Shown here one piece after another: positions 1-8,759 of a DNA stretch of 64,000 nucleotides; within the stretch, counting starts at the first letter, position 1, and each line of letters opens with the position of its first letter. The notes under the pieces are model-generated. The model had not been told where the DNA came from and ran no database searches. It saw only the letters and a program-made list of their open reading frames with translations. Position numbers and translations under genes: made by a program. Origin of the DNA: Kaistella flava (ex Peng et al. 2021) (lineage in GTDB: Bacteria > Bacteroidota > Bacteroidia > Flavobacteriales > Weeksellaceae). Location: NCBI RefSeq assembly GCF_015191005.1, contig NZ_CP040442.1, positions 3,652,700-3,716,699 on the forward strand, given 5' to 3'.

Positions 1-1
1 A

Positions 2-211
2 TACAACGGTTATAATTTTGGTGGAATGCACTTAATATGGTGGATGATCTGGATGGTATTTATATTTTGGGTCTTTTTTACGCCTTGGTATATTCCTGGA
101 AATAGAAGAAATAGGGATTCCCCATTGGGTATTTTACGAAAACGTTACGCCTCCGGAGAAATAACTAAAGAACAATATTTGGAACAGAAAAAAGTATTGG
201 AAACGAATTAA
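2..211 (+). CDS. SHOCT-domain small membrane protein, 5' end probably outside the window
   Basis: One tryptophan-rich membrane segment (IWWMIWMVFIFWVFF, just after the ATG at 26) is followed by a basic stretch (NRRNRD) and a C-terminal SHOCT-type amphipathic helix (RKRYASGEITKEQYLEQKK). The frame is open back to base 2 and reads YNGYNFGG before that ATG, a Gly/Asn/Tyr-rich lead-in that such proteins often have. I therefore think the true start lies upstream and ATG 26 is internal, though a 61-residue protein from 26 is also possible. SHOCT domains are short helical modules found at the ends of many membrane proteins. No specific function can be given. Confidence 0.7.
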   Translation, partial: YNGYNFGGMHLIWWMIWMVFIFWVFFTPWYIPGNRRNRDSPLGILRKRYASGEITKEQYLEQKKVLETN

Positions 212-302
212 ATGACACGGTATCTATTTCAATTTGGCGAAAAGAATTTCTTTTAGGGGTCATTAATGATTTGAACCACAATTTTCACTAAAACTTAAAG
301 GA

Positions 303-1973
303 ATGATTCCGCATTTCACAGCAGCCGAAAAAGCAGTTCATTATCCTGAAGACAGGCGCGCCTATTTAGGAATGAAACCGTATATGAAAATGATACTGTT
401 GGTGCTTTTTATTGGCATAATAGGTGCGGCTTGGTTGCAATATCTATTCTTCGGTTTGCCCATAGATCCTTCAGTTGCATTTTTACCTGTTCAACCCAAC
501 GAACCTGAAGGTTTTCCCGTATGGATCAGACTGAGCCATTGGGTGAATTTCTTTTTTTTAATGTTGATTATCAGAAGCGGACTTTCTATTTTATATGATC
601 ATCCGCGTTTATACTGGAATAATAGCTGTAAACCCAACTCGTCCTGGATTCGTTTTACTCCCGTGAAAATACCGCTTGACAGACCCTACACCGCAAAAGA
701 AGATGCGCGATATATCAATCCCATCGCCGGGTTGCCGGGTTACAAACATACGGTGGGGATTGCAAGAGTCTGGCATTTTCTGACTGTTCCTTTTTTTGTG
801 TTAAATGGGGCTATTTTTATTTTCCTTCTATTTTTCACCAATCAATGGAAACGTTTAGTTCCAGTTTCATGGCAAATTATTCATGATGCCTGGAATGTTT
901 TTGTGCATTATGCTACTTTTAATTTTCCTGTTAATGTGGATGGTTTTTATCATTATAACGCCATTCAGCAACTTGCTTATTTCGGAGTCATATTTATTTT
1001 AGCACCGCTTGCTATGTTAACGGGAATTGCGATGTCGCCTGCCATAGAAAACCGTTTTCGCTGGTATCCGAAATTATTTGGCAACAGACAAAGTGCACGT
1101 TCTATTCATTTTTTAGTCATGATTTCCTATTGTGTTTTTATCATAATTCATGTCAGTTTGGTCGGAGCGACAGGTTTGGTTAAAAACATGAATCATATTG
1201 TGATGGGTTCTGATAGTCCAGGAAGTTACACCGGACTTTATATTGGAATTGTAATCATTTTAGTGACGGTTGGTTTTGCGTTTTTAGCGCACTGGCTTTC
1301 CTGGAACAAACAGCGTTCTCTTCAAAAACTTCAGGCTTCAACTAATGGCAAAATTTGGAAATACACCATCAATCGTTTTAAAGCCAAAACCGATTATGAA
1401 AAAAAAGATATTACTTCCTATTTCTGGTTAAATGGTAAAATGCCCGACTCGTCTGACTGGAAAAATCTGGCTGAAAATAACTTTGCAGACTATAAATTAA
1501 AGATTGGGGGTTTGGTTGAAAATCCTGTGGAATTATCGCTGGACGATTTAAAAGAAATGGGTAAAGAACAAAATATTACCATGCACCATTGCATCCAAGG
1601 CTGGTCTGGGATTGCAGAGTGGGGCGGATTACCATTGAGCAAGATCATCGAATTAGTAAAACCAGATTCTTCAGTTACGACCGTGGCTTTTTATTCTTTT
1701 GGGGAAGGAATGTACGGCGGTGTTTATTACGACACTCATACGATTGGCAATTGCATGAAACCCGATTCTATCCTCGCCTGGGAAATGAATTACGAACCTC
1801 TTTCACTCGAACATGGAGCTCCGTTAAGGTTACGTGTTGAAAATCAGTTGGGCTACAAAATGGTCAAATGGATCGAGCGAATTGAATTCGTTAAATCACC
1901 CAAAGATTTAGGCAAAGGCTTTGGCGGGAAAAATGAGGATGACGAATATTTTGATTTAATGGCTGACAGTTAA
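303..1973 (+). CDS. Fused cytochrome b561-type membrane domain and sulfite-oxidase-type molybdopterin oxidoreductase
   Basis: A 556-residue two-domain protein. Residues about 28-330 carry several hydrophobic helices with histidines suited to haem ligation (RLSHWVNFF, RVWHFL, SIHFLV, FIIIHVSLV), as in cytochrome b561/formate dehydrogenase gamma-like subunits. Residues about 380-545 form a molybdopterin-binding domain of the sulfite oxidase/YedY type, with the likely molybdenum-ligating Cys430 in MHHCIQGWSG. In MsrPQ-like systems the haem subunit and the molybdoenzyme are separate; here they are one polypeptide, so electrons could pass between the quinone pool and the active site within one protein. 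No Tat signal is visible and the start is the first ATG. The substrate is unknown; reduction of oxidised thioethers or oxidation of sulfite are both possible. Confidence 0.82.
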   Translation: MIPHFTAAEKAVHYPEDRRAYLGMKPYMKMILLVLFIGIIGAAWLQYLFFGLPIDPSVAFLPVQPNEPEGFPVWIRLSHWVNFFFLMLIIRSGLSILYDHPRLYWNNSCKPNSSWIRFTPVKIPLDRPYTAKEDARYINPIAGLPGYKHTVGIARVWHFLTVPFFVLNGAIFIFLLFFTNQWKRLVPVSWQIIHDAWNVFVHYATFNFPVNVDGFYHYNAIQQLAYFGVIFILAPLAMLTGIAMSPAIENRFRWYPKLFGNRQSARSIHFLVMISYCVFIIIHVSLVGATGLVKNMNHIVMGSDSPGSYTGLYIGIVIILVTVGFAFLAHWLSWNKQRSLQKLQASTNGKIWKYTINRFKAKTDYEKKDITSYFWLNGKMPDSSDWKNLAENNFADYKLKIGGLVENPVELSLDDLKEMGKEQNITMHHCIQGWSGIAEWGGLPLSKIIELVKPDSSVTTVAFYSFGEGMYGGVYYDTHTIGNCMKPDSILAWEMNYEPLSLEHGAPLRLRVENQLGYKMVKWIERIEFVKSPKDLGKGFGGKNEDDEYFDLMADS

Positions 1974-2096
1974 ATGTTGAAAAAAAAAGCGATATAAAAT
2001 CGGTGTTTATGGAAAATTGGAATTTCGAAATGAGATCTATTTCATCGTAGTTAAAATAAAAAACAGCAACGGAATATTAATTTAAAAACAAAAAAA

Positions 2097-3041
2097 ATGA
2101 AAAGTAAAAGTTTATTTTCCGGACTCATATTTATCATAATAATGGCTATAGGATTATTATGGGCACGCTCTGCATATTCGCCTACGGATATTACAGAAAC
2201 TACCATCATTGCATTGGGCACTTTTGTAATCGCTCTGATTATATCTTCTTCAATAAAAATTGCCGATCCATGGGATAAGGCTGTCATTTTACGTCTTGGT
2301 CAATTTAAATCTCTTAAAGGTCCAGGGTTGTTTTTTATTATTCCTATTATCGATAATATCCCTTATTGGATTGATACACGGGTAATTACCACTTCTTTTA
2401 AAGCAGAAAAAACACTTACAAAAGATACAGTTCCTGTCGATGTAGACGCTGTCTTATTTTGGAAAGTGATGGATCCGCAAAAAGCAGCTCTTGAAGTGGC
2501 AGATTATTTAAGCGCAATTAGTTGGGCCTCACAAACTGCTTTGCGTGATGTGATTGGAAAGACGATGCTTTCTGATATGTTGGAAGGCAGAGATAAGATA
2601 AGCGCCACCTTACAAGAGATTATCGATGAACGCACCGAACCTTGGGGCATTCACGTAAATTCTGTCGAAGTGAAAGATGTATTGATTCCATCAGCATTAG
2701 AGAATGCAATGTCCATGCAGGCACAGGCAGAAAGAGAAAGACAGGCAAGAGTAATTCTCGGAGATTCAGAAAGGCAGGTCGCTGAAAAATTTGGAGAAGC
2801 AGCGCTTACGTACGCAAACAATCCGGTGGCTTTACATCTAAGAGCGATGAATATGCTTTATGAAGGATTAAAGGAAAACTCAACAATTGTAATTGTGCCA
2901 AGTACCGCAGTTGATACCATGCAATTAGGAAGTATGGCTGGATTAACAGCATTAACAATGGGAATTGGTCAGGAAAAAAAAGATAAAGAAAATGCTGTCA
3001 TATTAAAAGGAGATGAAACGGTTTCAAAATCAGAATTATAA
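2097..3041 (+). CDS. SPFH/Band 7 (slipin/stomatin-like) membrane protein
   Basis: A 314-residue protein with two N-terminal hydrophobic segments (about residues 4-22 and 33-55) and then an SPFH/Band 7 domain (about 56-230). Family signatures are WDKAVILRLGQFKSLKGPGLFFIIP, seen here in part as AVILRLGQF and KGPGLFFIIP, and the helix-rich AERERQARVILGDSERQVAEKFGEA stretch (in part ERERQARVILGDSERQVAEK). Slipins form membrane-bound rings that organise microdomains and partner proteases; no NfeD or protease gene is adjacent. The 29-nt leader before this ATG is nearly identical to that of dps at 6630, which suggests shared expression control. A PRC-barrel gene follows after 21 bp, probably in the same transcript. 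Confidence 0.85.
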   Translation: MKSKSLFSGLIFIIIMAIGLLWARSAYSPTDITETTIIALGTFVIALIISSSIKIADPWDKAVILRLGQFKSLKGPGLFFIIPIIDNIPYWIDTRVITTSFKAEKTLTKDTVPVDVDAVLFWKVMDPQKAALEVADYLSAISWASQTALRDVIGKTMLSDMLEGRDKISATLQEIIDERTEPWGIHVNSVEVKDVLIPSALENAMSMQAQAERERQARVILGDSERQVAEKFGEAALTYANNPVALHLRAMNMLYEGLKENSTIVIVPSTAVDTMQLGSMAGLTALTMGIGQEKKDKENAVILKGDETVSKSEL

Positions 3042-3062
3042 AATTTAAAAAAAACATTTATT

Positions 3063-3767
3063 ATGCAACACAATATTAAAAGTTTGATCGGATATCGTAT
3101 GGAAGCTACTGACGGTGATATCGGAAAAGTAGAAGATTTTTATTTTGAAGATACTACATGGCTCATCCGTTATCTTATTGTAGAAACCGGCAATTGGCTT
3201 CTTAACCGGAAAGTACTTATAGCACCACAAGCCATAAAAGTAAACAATTCGAAACCCGGAATTTTTCCCATCAACCTTACCAAGGAACAGATCAAGTCCA
3301 GTCCGGATATAGATACCGATATGCCTGTTTCCGAGCAGGAAGCGATCAAACAATATGAGCATTTTGGGTGGCAATGGTATGGCACCGGATTTTATGCAGG
3401 TGGTTCTGAAGCAACTCCATATATTAATCCAATCATTGATGAAAGGATGAGGGAGGATGAAAATACCGATAAAAAAAATGAGGTTGATCTTCATTTAAGA
3501 AGCACAAAAGAAATTATGGGATATCACATCCACTCAGATGATGGTGATTTTGGACATGTTACTGATTTTATTCTCGACGATAAAAACTGGCAAATTTTAT
3601 ACCTGGTAGTTGACACGCACGAATGGTTTGGTGGAATAAAGGTATTGATTGAAATCAGCAAAGTACAAGAAATTCAATGGCAAAAATCCAAGGTCATTAT
3701 AAACATTTCAACAGAAGAGATAAAAGCAAGTCCGGTTTTCGATGAGTCGAAATTTAAACATAATTGA
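3063..3767 (+). CDS. Double PRC-barrel domain protein
   Basis: A 234-residue soluble protein with two PRC-barrel-like domains at about residues 1-85 and 140-225. Each has the pattern of a strand, a DGDIG/DGDFG turn (EATDGDIGKVEDFYF and SDDGDFGHVTDFIL), a Trp-containing strand (WLIRYLIVET; WQILYLVVDT) and a gene-regulation-like VLI strand. The linker is acidic and charged (about 115-140). PRC barrels occur in photosynthetic reaction centre H subunits and in RimM; stand-alone copies in non-phototrophs are of unknown function and often sit in stress gene clusters. It lies 21 bp after the SPFH gene, so co-transcription is likely. Confidence 0.8.
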   Translation: MQHNIKSLIGYRMEATDGDIGKVEDFYFEDTTWLIRYLIVETGNWLLNRKVLIAPQAIKVNNSKPGIFPINLTKEQIKSSPDIDTDMPVSEQEAIKQYEHFGWQWYGTGFYAGGSEATPYINPIIDERMREDENTDKKNEVDLHLRSTKEIMGYHIHSDDGDFGHVTDFILDDKNWQILYLVVDTHEWFGGIKVLIEISKVQEIQWQKSKVIINISTEEIKASPVFDESKFKHN

Positions 3768-3912
3768 AGCAGAAATGATGCATTTAGAAACAGTTCATAA
3801 TTCCTCAGCTATAAGAGATATGATACAATCATAACTGAAAACGATCATCGAAAAAATTTGATTAATAATAAGGATTGCAAGTTAATTGACTTAGAATTTG
3901 AACAAAAAAATT

Positions 3913-6456
3913 ATGATGATGAACGCAGAAAAATTTAATAATAATCAATTGTATGGCTTGTTACCGTCAGATGCAGAAGGCATGAAAACGCTAACTGAAC
4001 TTTCTCTTAATATGCGTTGGTCATGGAATCATGTAGCAGATGAATTATGGCAACAACTTGATTATGATTTATGGAAAATCACCCATAATCCTTGGATTAT
4101 ATTACAAAGTGTATCCCGTGACAAACTTGAAAAACTGCTGAATGATAAAGATTTTAGAAATAAAATGAATGATTTGGTAAAGATAAAGGACTACTCAAAT
4201 ACAACTCCTGCATGGTTTCAGCAAAATCATTCGAACTCAGCCTTGAAATGCATTGCTTATTTCAGTATGGAATATATGCTAAGCGAAGCACTGCCCATTT
4301 ATGTTGGAGGTTTGGGAAATGTTGCAGGCGACCAATTAAAATCTGCCAGCGATCTCGGTGTACCAGTAGTTGCAGTTGGCTTGCTTTATCAGCAAGGATA
4401 TTTTCGGCAGAAAATAGACAAAGAGGGCAACCAACAAGCAATGTTTCCATTTACAGATCCGGGACAGCTGCCCATTACGCCGCTTCGTTTACCCAACGGT
4501 GAATGGTTGAGATTAAAAATAAACTTAGCTGGACACACGGTTTGGTTACGGACTTGGGAAGTACAGGTTGGTAGAATAAAACTATATCTGCTCGATAGCA
4601 ATGATGTGGTGAATTTGCCTGAATACCGGGAAATAACAAGTGAAATCTATGGCGGTGGTGTAGAGATGCGCATCAAACAGGAAATCCTTTTAGGCATAGG
4701 TGGTTGGAAACTTCTTCAGGCATTGGATATTCATCCGGAAGTTTGTCACATGAATGAAGGCCATGCCGCATTTTTAACATTAGAACGTGCTTGTAGCTTT
4801 ATGAAAGAAAATAAAATTCCTTTTGAAGCAGCGCTGGCTGTTACCCGTGCTGGAAATTTGTTTACGACGCACACGGCTGTTGCAGCAGGTTTTGATCATT
4901 TTAGTCCATCACTGATGTGGAAATTTTTCGGTAATTATGCTAAAAATGAATTAGGAATTGAATTCGATAACATGATGGCATTGGGTCGTGCGAATCCGTT
5001 TGACACCTCAGAATATTTTAATATGGCTTACCTCGCCATTCGAGGTAGTGGCGCAGTGAATGGAGTAAGTCATTTACACGGAAAAGTCAGCAAGTCACTT
5101 TTTAACATCCTTTTTCCACGGCAACCTATAAGTGAAATTCCAATCGGTTCTGTTACGAATGGGGTGCATATGCCAAGTTGGGATAGTTCATTTGCTGATA
5201 AAGTATGGACAGATGCTTGTGGTAAAAATAGATGGAAAGGTGGACTGGAAACGCTGGAAGAAGATATTCATAAAATAAAAGATGAAACATTATGGCAAAT
5301 GAGAAATGATGGCCGCAATGAACTGGTGAATTTTATTCGAGATAGATTTGAAGCACAATCAGATGTTGCTGACCAATCACCTGAATTTATTGAGAATGCT
5401 AAACATGTATTTAATCCAAATACTTTAACTCTGGGTTTTGCCCGACGGTTTGTCCCTTACAAAAGACCAGATCTTTTGTTGCATGATGAAGAACGATTTG
5501 TACGCATACTTACAAACAACGAACATCCTGTACAGTTGGTTATCGCTGGTAAAGCATCACCATTTGATGAATCAGGAAAAGCATTAATCAGAACATGGAT
5601 CCAGTTTATTCAAAAATATAATTTATATAATCATATTGTTTTATTAAGTGATTATGATGTTTTGCTCACGAGACATCTGGTACAAGGCGCAGATGTTTGG
5701 GTCAATACACCAAGACGACCATGGGAAGCATCTGGAACAAGCGGAATGAAAGTATTGGTTAATGGCGGAATTAATTTATCTGAGTTGGATGGATGGTGGG
5801 CAGAAGCTTATACACCTGAAGTGGGTTGGGCATTAGGCGATGGAAAGGAACATGGTGAAGACCTTGCTTGGGATGCAAAAGAAGCCGAAGACTTATATGA
5901 TCTATTAGAAAACCAGATCATTCCTGATTTTTATAACCGCAATGAAAAAGATATTCCAGAAAAATGGATCAACAAGATGCGTAAAAGTATGGCGATATTA
6001 ACTCCAAGTTTTTCTGCAAACAGGGCAGTCAGAGAATATACCGAAAACTATTACCTGCCCGCTGCTGATAATTATAATAAAAGAGCCGCTGAAAAAGGTG
6101 CTGCTGGAATGAAGATAATGAATACGCATCAAGAACTTCTACAGAAATGGAATCAAATACAGTTCAGCGAGGTTCATACTGAAGATAAAGACAATGGACA
6201 TCTCTTTCAAGTACAGGTGAAACTAAATGGATTAAATCCAGAATTTGTATCGGTGGAGTTATATGCAAATGGAATTAATAGTGATGCTCCTGTTAAAATA
6301 AAAATGGATCATGTTTCTGGAGTTAATGACCAGTATGAATATGTTGCGAATACAGATGGTTCGCGTCCAGTAAGTGATTATACCGCCCGTGTAATTCCAA
6401 ATTATGAAAATGTATCTGTGCCTTTGGAAGATAATCTAATTCTTTGGCAGCATTGA
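3913..6456 (+). CDS. glgP: Alpha-glucan phosphorylase (GT35)
   Basis: About 847 residues. It releases glucose-1-phosphate from glycogen or maltodextrin using phosphate and pyridoxal phosphate. The N-terminus has the extra helical DUF3417-like region typical of the bacterial/archaeal branch (TELSLNMRWSWNHVADELW), followed by the phosphorylase fold. The PLP lysine is in EASGTSGMKVLVNGG (Lys at about residue 613). Other conserved motifs are HMNEGHAAFL and FARRFVPYKRP. The open frame can be read from a TTG at 3898, but the run of ATGs at 3913 is the more natural start. No branching enzyme or glycogen synthase is nearby; product glucose-1-P would need phosphoglucomutase, also not in the window. 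Downstream Dps is separated by about 170 bp. Confidence 0.9.
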   Translation: MMMNAEKFNNNQLYGLLPSDAEGMKTLTELSLNMRWSWNHVADELWQQLDYDLWKITHNPWIILQSVSRDKLEKLLNDKDFRNKMNDLVKIKDYSNTTPAWFQQNHSNSALKCIAYFSMEYMLSEALPIYVGGLGNVAGDQLKSASDLGVPVVAVGLLYQQGYFRQKIDKEGNQQAMFPFTDPGQLPITPLRLPNGEWLRLKINLAGHTVWLRTWEVQVGRIKLYLLDSNDVVNLPEYREITSEIYGGGVEMRIKQEILLGIGGWKLLQALDIHPEVCHMNEGHAAFLTLERACSFMKENKIPFEAALAVTRAGNLFTTHTAVAAGFDHFSPSLMWKFFGNYAKNELGIEFDNMMALGRANPFDTSEYFNMAYLAIRGSGAVNGVSHLHGKVSKSLFNILFPRQPISEIPIGSVTNGVHMPSWDSSFADKVWTDACGKNRWKGGLETLEEDIHKIKDETLWQMRNDGRNELVNFIRDRFEAQSDVADQSPEFIENAKHVFNPNTLTLGFARRFVPYKRPDLLLHDEERFVRILTNNEHPVQLVIAGKASPFDESGKALIRTWIQFIQKYNLYNHIVLLSDYDVLLTRHLVQGADVWVNTPRRPWEASGTSGMKVLVNGGINLSELDGWWAEAYTPEVGWALGDGKEHGEDLAWDAKEAEDLYDLLENQIIPDFYNRNEKDIPEKWINKMRKSMAILTPSFSANRAVREYTENYYLPAADNYNKRAAEKGAAGMKIMNTHQELLQKWNQIQFSEVHTEDKDNGHLFQVQVKLNGLNPEFVSVELYANGINSDAPVKIKMDHVSGVNDQYEYVANTDGSRPVSDYTARVIPNYENVSVPLEDNLILWQH

Positions 6457-6629
6457 TGATTATTGACTTTTAAAAAAATGCTAACTAAAACCAAAGATAA
6501 AAAGCAAAATTGAAATTAAAATAGTTAAATTTATATTTACTTAAATTAAATATTTGATTATAAGTGTTTTACCTTTTTAATAATTCAAACAAAATACCTT
6601 AACGCAATATTAATTTAAAAACAAACAAA

Positions 6630-7106
6630 ATGAAAAATGCTAACATCGGAATTTCCGAAGAACACAAACAAACAATTGCTGACCAATTATCAAAAATATT
6701 GGCAGATGAATTTCTACTTTATTCCAAAACATTGAATGCTCATTGGAATATTGAAGGGCCTGATTTTCATACCGCTCACGTTTATCTCGAAGCACTCTAT
6801 AATGATCAGCAGGGAATCGTTGACACGGTGGCGGAAAGAATTCGTGCATTGGGACATTACGTTCCGGCTCAACTTCAGAAATATCTTCAACTGACCCATC
6901 TTTCCGAACAACCGCTCGATAAGAATGATAGCCAATCGCTTTTTGCTGAATTATTGCGCGACCACGAAAGTATTATTGTTTTTTTAAGAGAAAATATAAA
7001 ACCGATGGCAGATCAACTAAAAGCAGAAGGAATCAGTGACTACATTACCGGCTTGATGGAGTACCATGAAAAAACCGCTTGGATGCTTCGGGCTCATTTA
7101 AATTAG
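6630..7106 (+). CDS. dps: Dps-type ferritin-like DNA-protection protein
   Basis: A 158-residue, all-helical Dps protein. It forms a 12-subunit shell that oxidises Fe(II) with hydrogen peroxide and stores the iron, protecting DNA. The inter-subunit ferroxidase ligands are present with canonical spacing: His38 (LNAHWNIEGPDFH), Asp65 and Glu69 (QQGIVDTVAERI), plus His50. Length is typical. Its leader (6601-6629) is nearly the same as that of the SPFH gene at 2097. The setting among stress-type genes fits an oxidative or starvation role. Confidence 0.93.
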   Translation: MKNANIGISEEHKQTIADQLSKILADEFLLYSKTLNAHWNIEGPDFHTAHVYLEALYNDQQGIVDTVAERIRALGHYVPAQLQKYLQLTHLSEQPLDKNDSQSLFAELLRDHESIIVFLRENIKPMADQLKAEGISDYITGLMEYHEKTAWMLRAHLN

Positions 7107-7192
7107 AAATGGGTTAATGGTAACTTTGAGTACATTTTTTTTAAAAAGAAAAAATAAGATGTACCAAATAAAACTCAATTAACCTAAAAAAA

Positions 7193-8233
7193 ATGATTAA
7201 ACAGAAAGGAATTCTGAAATCAAATAGCATAAACGATACGAGAGTCGTAGAACGTTTGATAGCTTTATGGGCTTTAAACGAATGTACTTTAGGAGGAATA
7301 ATGCATGCTTTTAAACTGCCATTTACAGGAATTTTTGTTGGCGGAATATCGGTATTGCTCATTACCTTAATTGCTTTGTCTACCACGAAAACCTGGTCAA
7401 CATTACTAAAAGCATTAACGATTGTTTTAGTAATTAAAGTCGGCATTAGTCCTTATACACCAATTACAGCATACTTTGCAGTTTCATTTCAAGCTTTTTT
7501 GGGAATACTTTTATATACTGTATTTTCTGTAAATAGTTTTACAATTATTGTATTGTGTGCTGTTACTTTTTTAGAATCTGCGCTCCAGAAACTGCTAACT
7601 TTAACCCTCGTTTTCGGCCAGTCATTTTGGAAAGCTGTCGATGTTTATATGGATTGGATTAGTCAGCAGTTATCATTTTTACCAATTGTATTCAATAGCA
7701 AATCCCTGATCTATACTTTTTTGGGGATTTATGTATTGAGTGGAATCGCAGCCGGATTTTTAATTATACGAACCATTAAATTAATTAAAAAGGTTAATGT
7801 TTCGCAGGTTAATCTTAATTTAGATACTGCGCTGCCCGAATTTAATTCAAACAAAAAGAAATTCAAGAAGAAAATATTTTATTCTTTTTTGATAATATTA
7901 GTGATTGTGCTGATCCCGATTCTTTATTTTAATAATGGTTCTCAGGCTTGGCAAAATGCATTGTATTTAATTATTCGTAGTGTTTTGATTTTGATGATTT
8001 GGTATTTTTTATTAGGTCCTTATTTAATAAATTTTTTAAATAAAATCCTTTCAGAAAAACGAGAATTTTATCAAACCGATGTACAGGATATCCTAACGAT
8101 TTTGCCAATTTTAGAACTAATAATTTATCATTCCTGGAAAGAATCCAAAACCTTTAAAGGATTTAATCGATTAATACAATTTCTTGCAAAAAGCATCGCT
8201 TACAGTCTTTATTTTGAGAAGATTAAAAAATGA
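7193..8233 (+). CDS. Unidentified polytopic membrane protein coupled to a THEP1-like NTPase
   Basis: 346 residues, not recognised. The N-terminal third reads RVVERLIALWALNECTLGG and MHAFKLPFTGIFVGGISVLL and is followed by several hydrophobic segments (about 45-65, 75-95, 100-125, 175-200, 225-245, 255-280). A lysine-rich cytoplasmic loop (FNSNKKKFKKK, about 215-228) splits it into two halves. The KLPFTGIFVGG pattern is loosely reminiscent of vitamin/metal uptake S-components, but this is only an impression. Its stop codon overlaps the start of the NTPase gene (ATGA at 8230-8233), so the two are almost certainly translated together. A TAnnTTTG match at 7121-7128 could be its promoter. Confidence 0.6.
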   Translation: MIKQKGILKSNSINDTRVVERLIALWALNECTLGGIMHAFKLPFTGIFVGGISVLLITLIALSTTKTWSTLLKALTIVLVIKVGISPYTPITAYFAVSFQAFLGILLYTVFSVNSFTIIVLCAVTFLESALQKLLTLTLVFGQSFWKAVDVYMDWISQQLSFLPIVFNSKSLIYTFLGIYVLSGIAAGFLIIRTIKLIKKVNVSQVNLNLDTALPEFNSNKKKFKKKIFYSFLIILVIVLIPILYFNNGSQAWQNALYLIIRSVLILMIWYFLLGPYLINFLNKILSEKREFYQTDVQDILTILPILELIIYHSWKESKTFKGFNRLIQFLAKSIAYSLYFEKIKK

Positions 8234-8724
8234 TTTACATATTGTCAGGAAATATTGAAACCGGAAAAACCAGTGCTTTGTTGAAATGGACAGAAGCACG
8301 GAACGACGTATTTGGAATTTTGACGCCCAGAAATAAAAATGGTATTCGATACCTTTTAGATGTAAATACCAAAGAATCTTTTGAGATGGAAACTGATTTA
8401 AAAATGGCCGATGCAGTAACGGTTGGGCGATATCGATTTCTAAAAAGTGCTTTTGAAAAAGGAAATGAAATCATTAAAAAAGCTTTAGTCAACAATAAAT
8501 CAGGATACATAATAATAGATGAATTAGGCAAACTGGAATTAAAATCGAAAGGCTTTCACGAATCAGCTTTGTTAGCGATACCCGAAACCATTAATAATGA
8601 TGATCTCCATTTAATCCTGATCATCCGAACGACTTTATTATTAGATATCATCATTAAATATAAGATTACTGATTATCAATTTATGGTGATTGAGGATTTA
8701 AATCAACCTTCTGAATTATCTTGA
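8230..8724 (+). CDS. THEP1-like P-loop nucleoside-triphosphatase
   Basis: A 164-residue small NTPase. The Walker A loop is GNIETGKTS (residues 7-15, Lys13), and a Walker B-type strand YIIIDELGKLELKSKGF lies at about 96-112; the DE(L/I)GKLEL sequence is characteristic of the THEP1/DUF265 NTPase family. Members hydrolyse ATP/GTP in vitro, but their cell role is unsettled. The start ATG overlaps the stop of the membrane protein gene upstream by 4 bp, so the NTPase probably serves that protein, either energising it or controlling it. It is slightly shorter than archaeal members (about 175-190). Confidence 0.75.
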   Translation: MIYILSGNIETGKTSALLKWTEARNDVFGILTPRNKNGIRYLLDVNTKESFEMETDLKMADAVTVGRYRFLKSAFEKGNEIIKKALVNNKSGYIIIDELGKLELKSKGFHESALLAIPETINNDDLHLILIIRTTLLLDIIIKYKITDYQFMVIEDLNQPSELS

Positions 8725-8759
8725 AAAAGGCTAGCGTGAATTTTTGAAAGAGAATTATT

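Noticed and set aside
2051..2287. Minus-strand frame of 78 codons over the SPFH gene start
   Set aside because: It lies opposite a clear gene, has no family pattern and no own promoter; a shadow frame.
3898..3912. TTG start for glgP
   Set aside because: Three in-frame ATGs begin at 3913, and the added five residues carry no conserved sequence.
4212..4601. Small frames inside glgP on both strands
   Set aside because: They lie fully inside a strongly conserved gene and have no recognisable features.
7130..7164. GTACAT/ATGTAC dyad with T and A runs after dps as a terminator
   Set aside because: The arms pair only with a bulge and lack a T tract in the right place; too weak to call.
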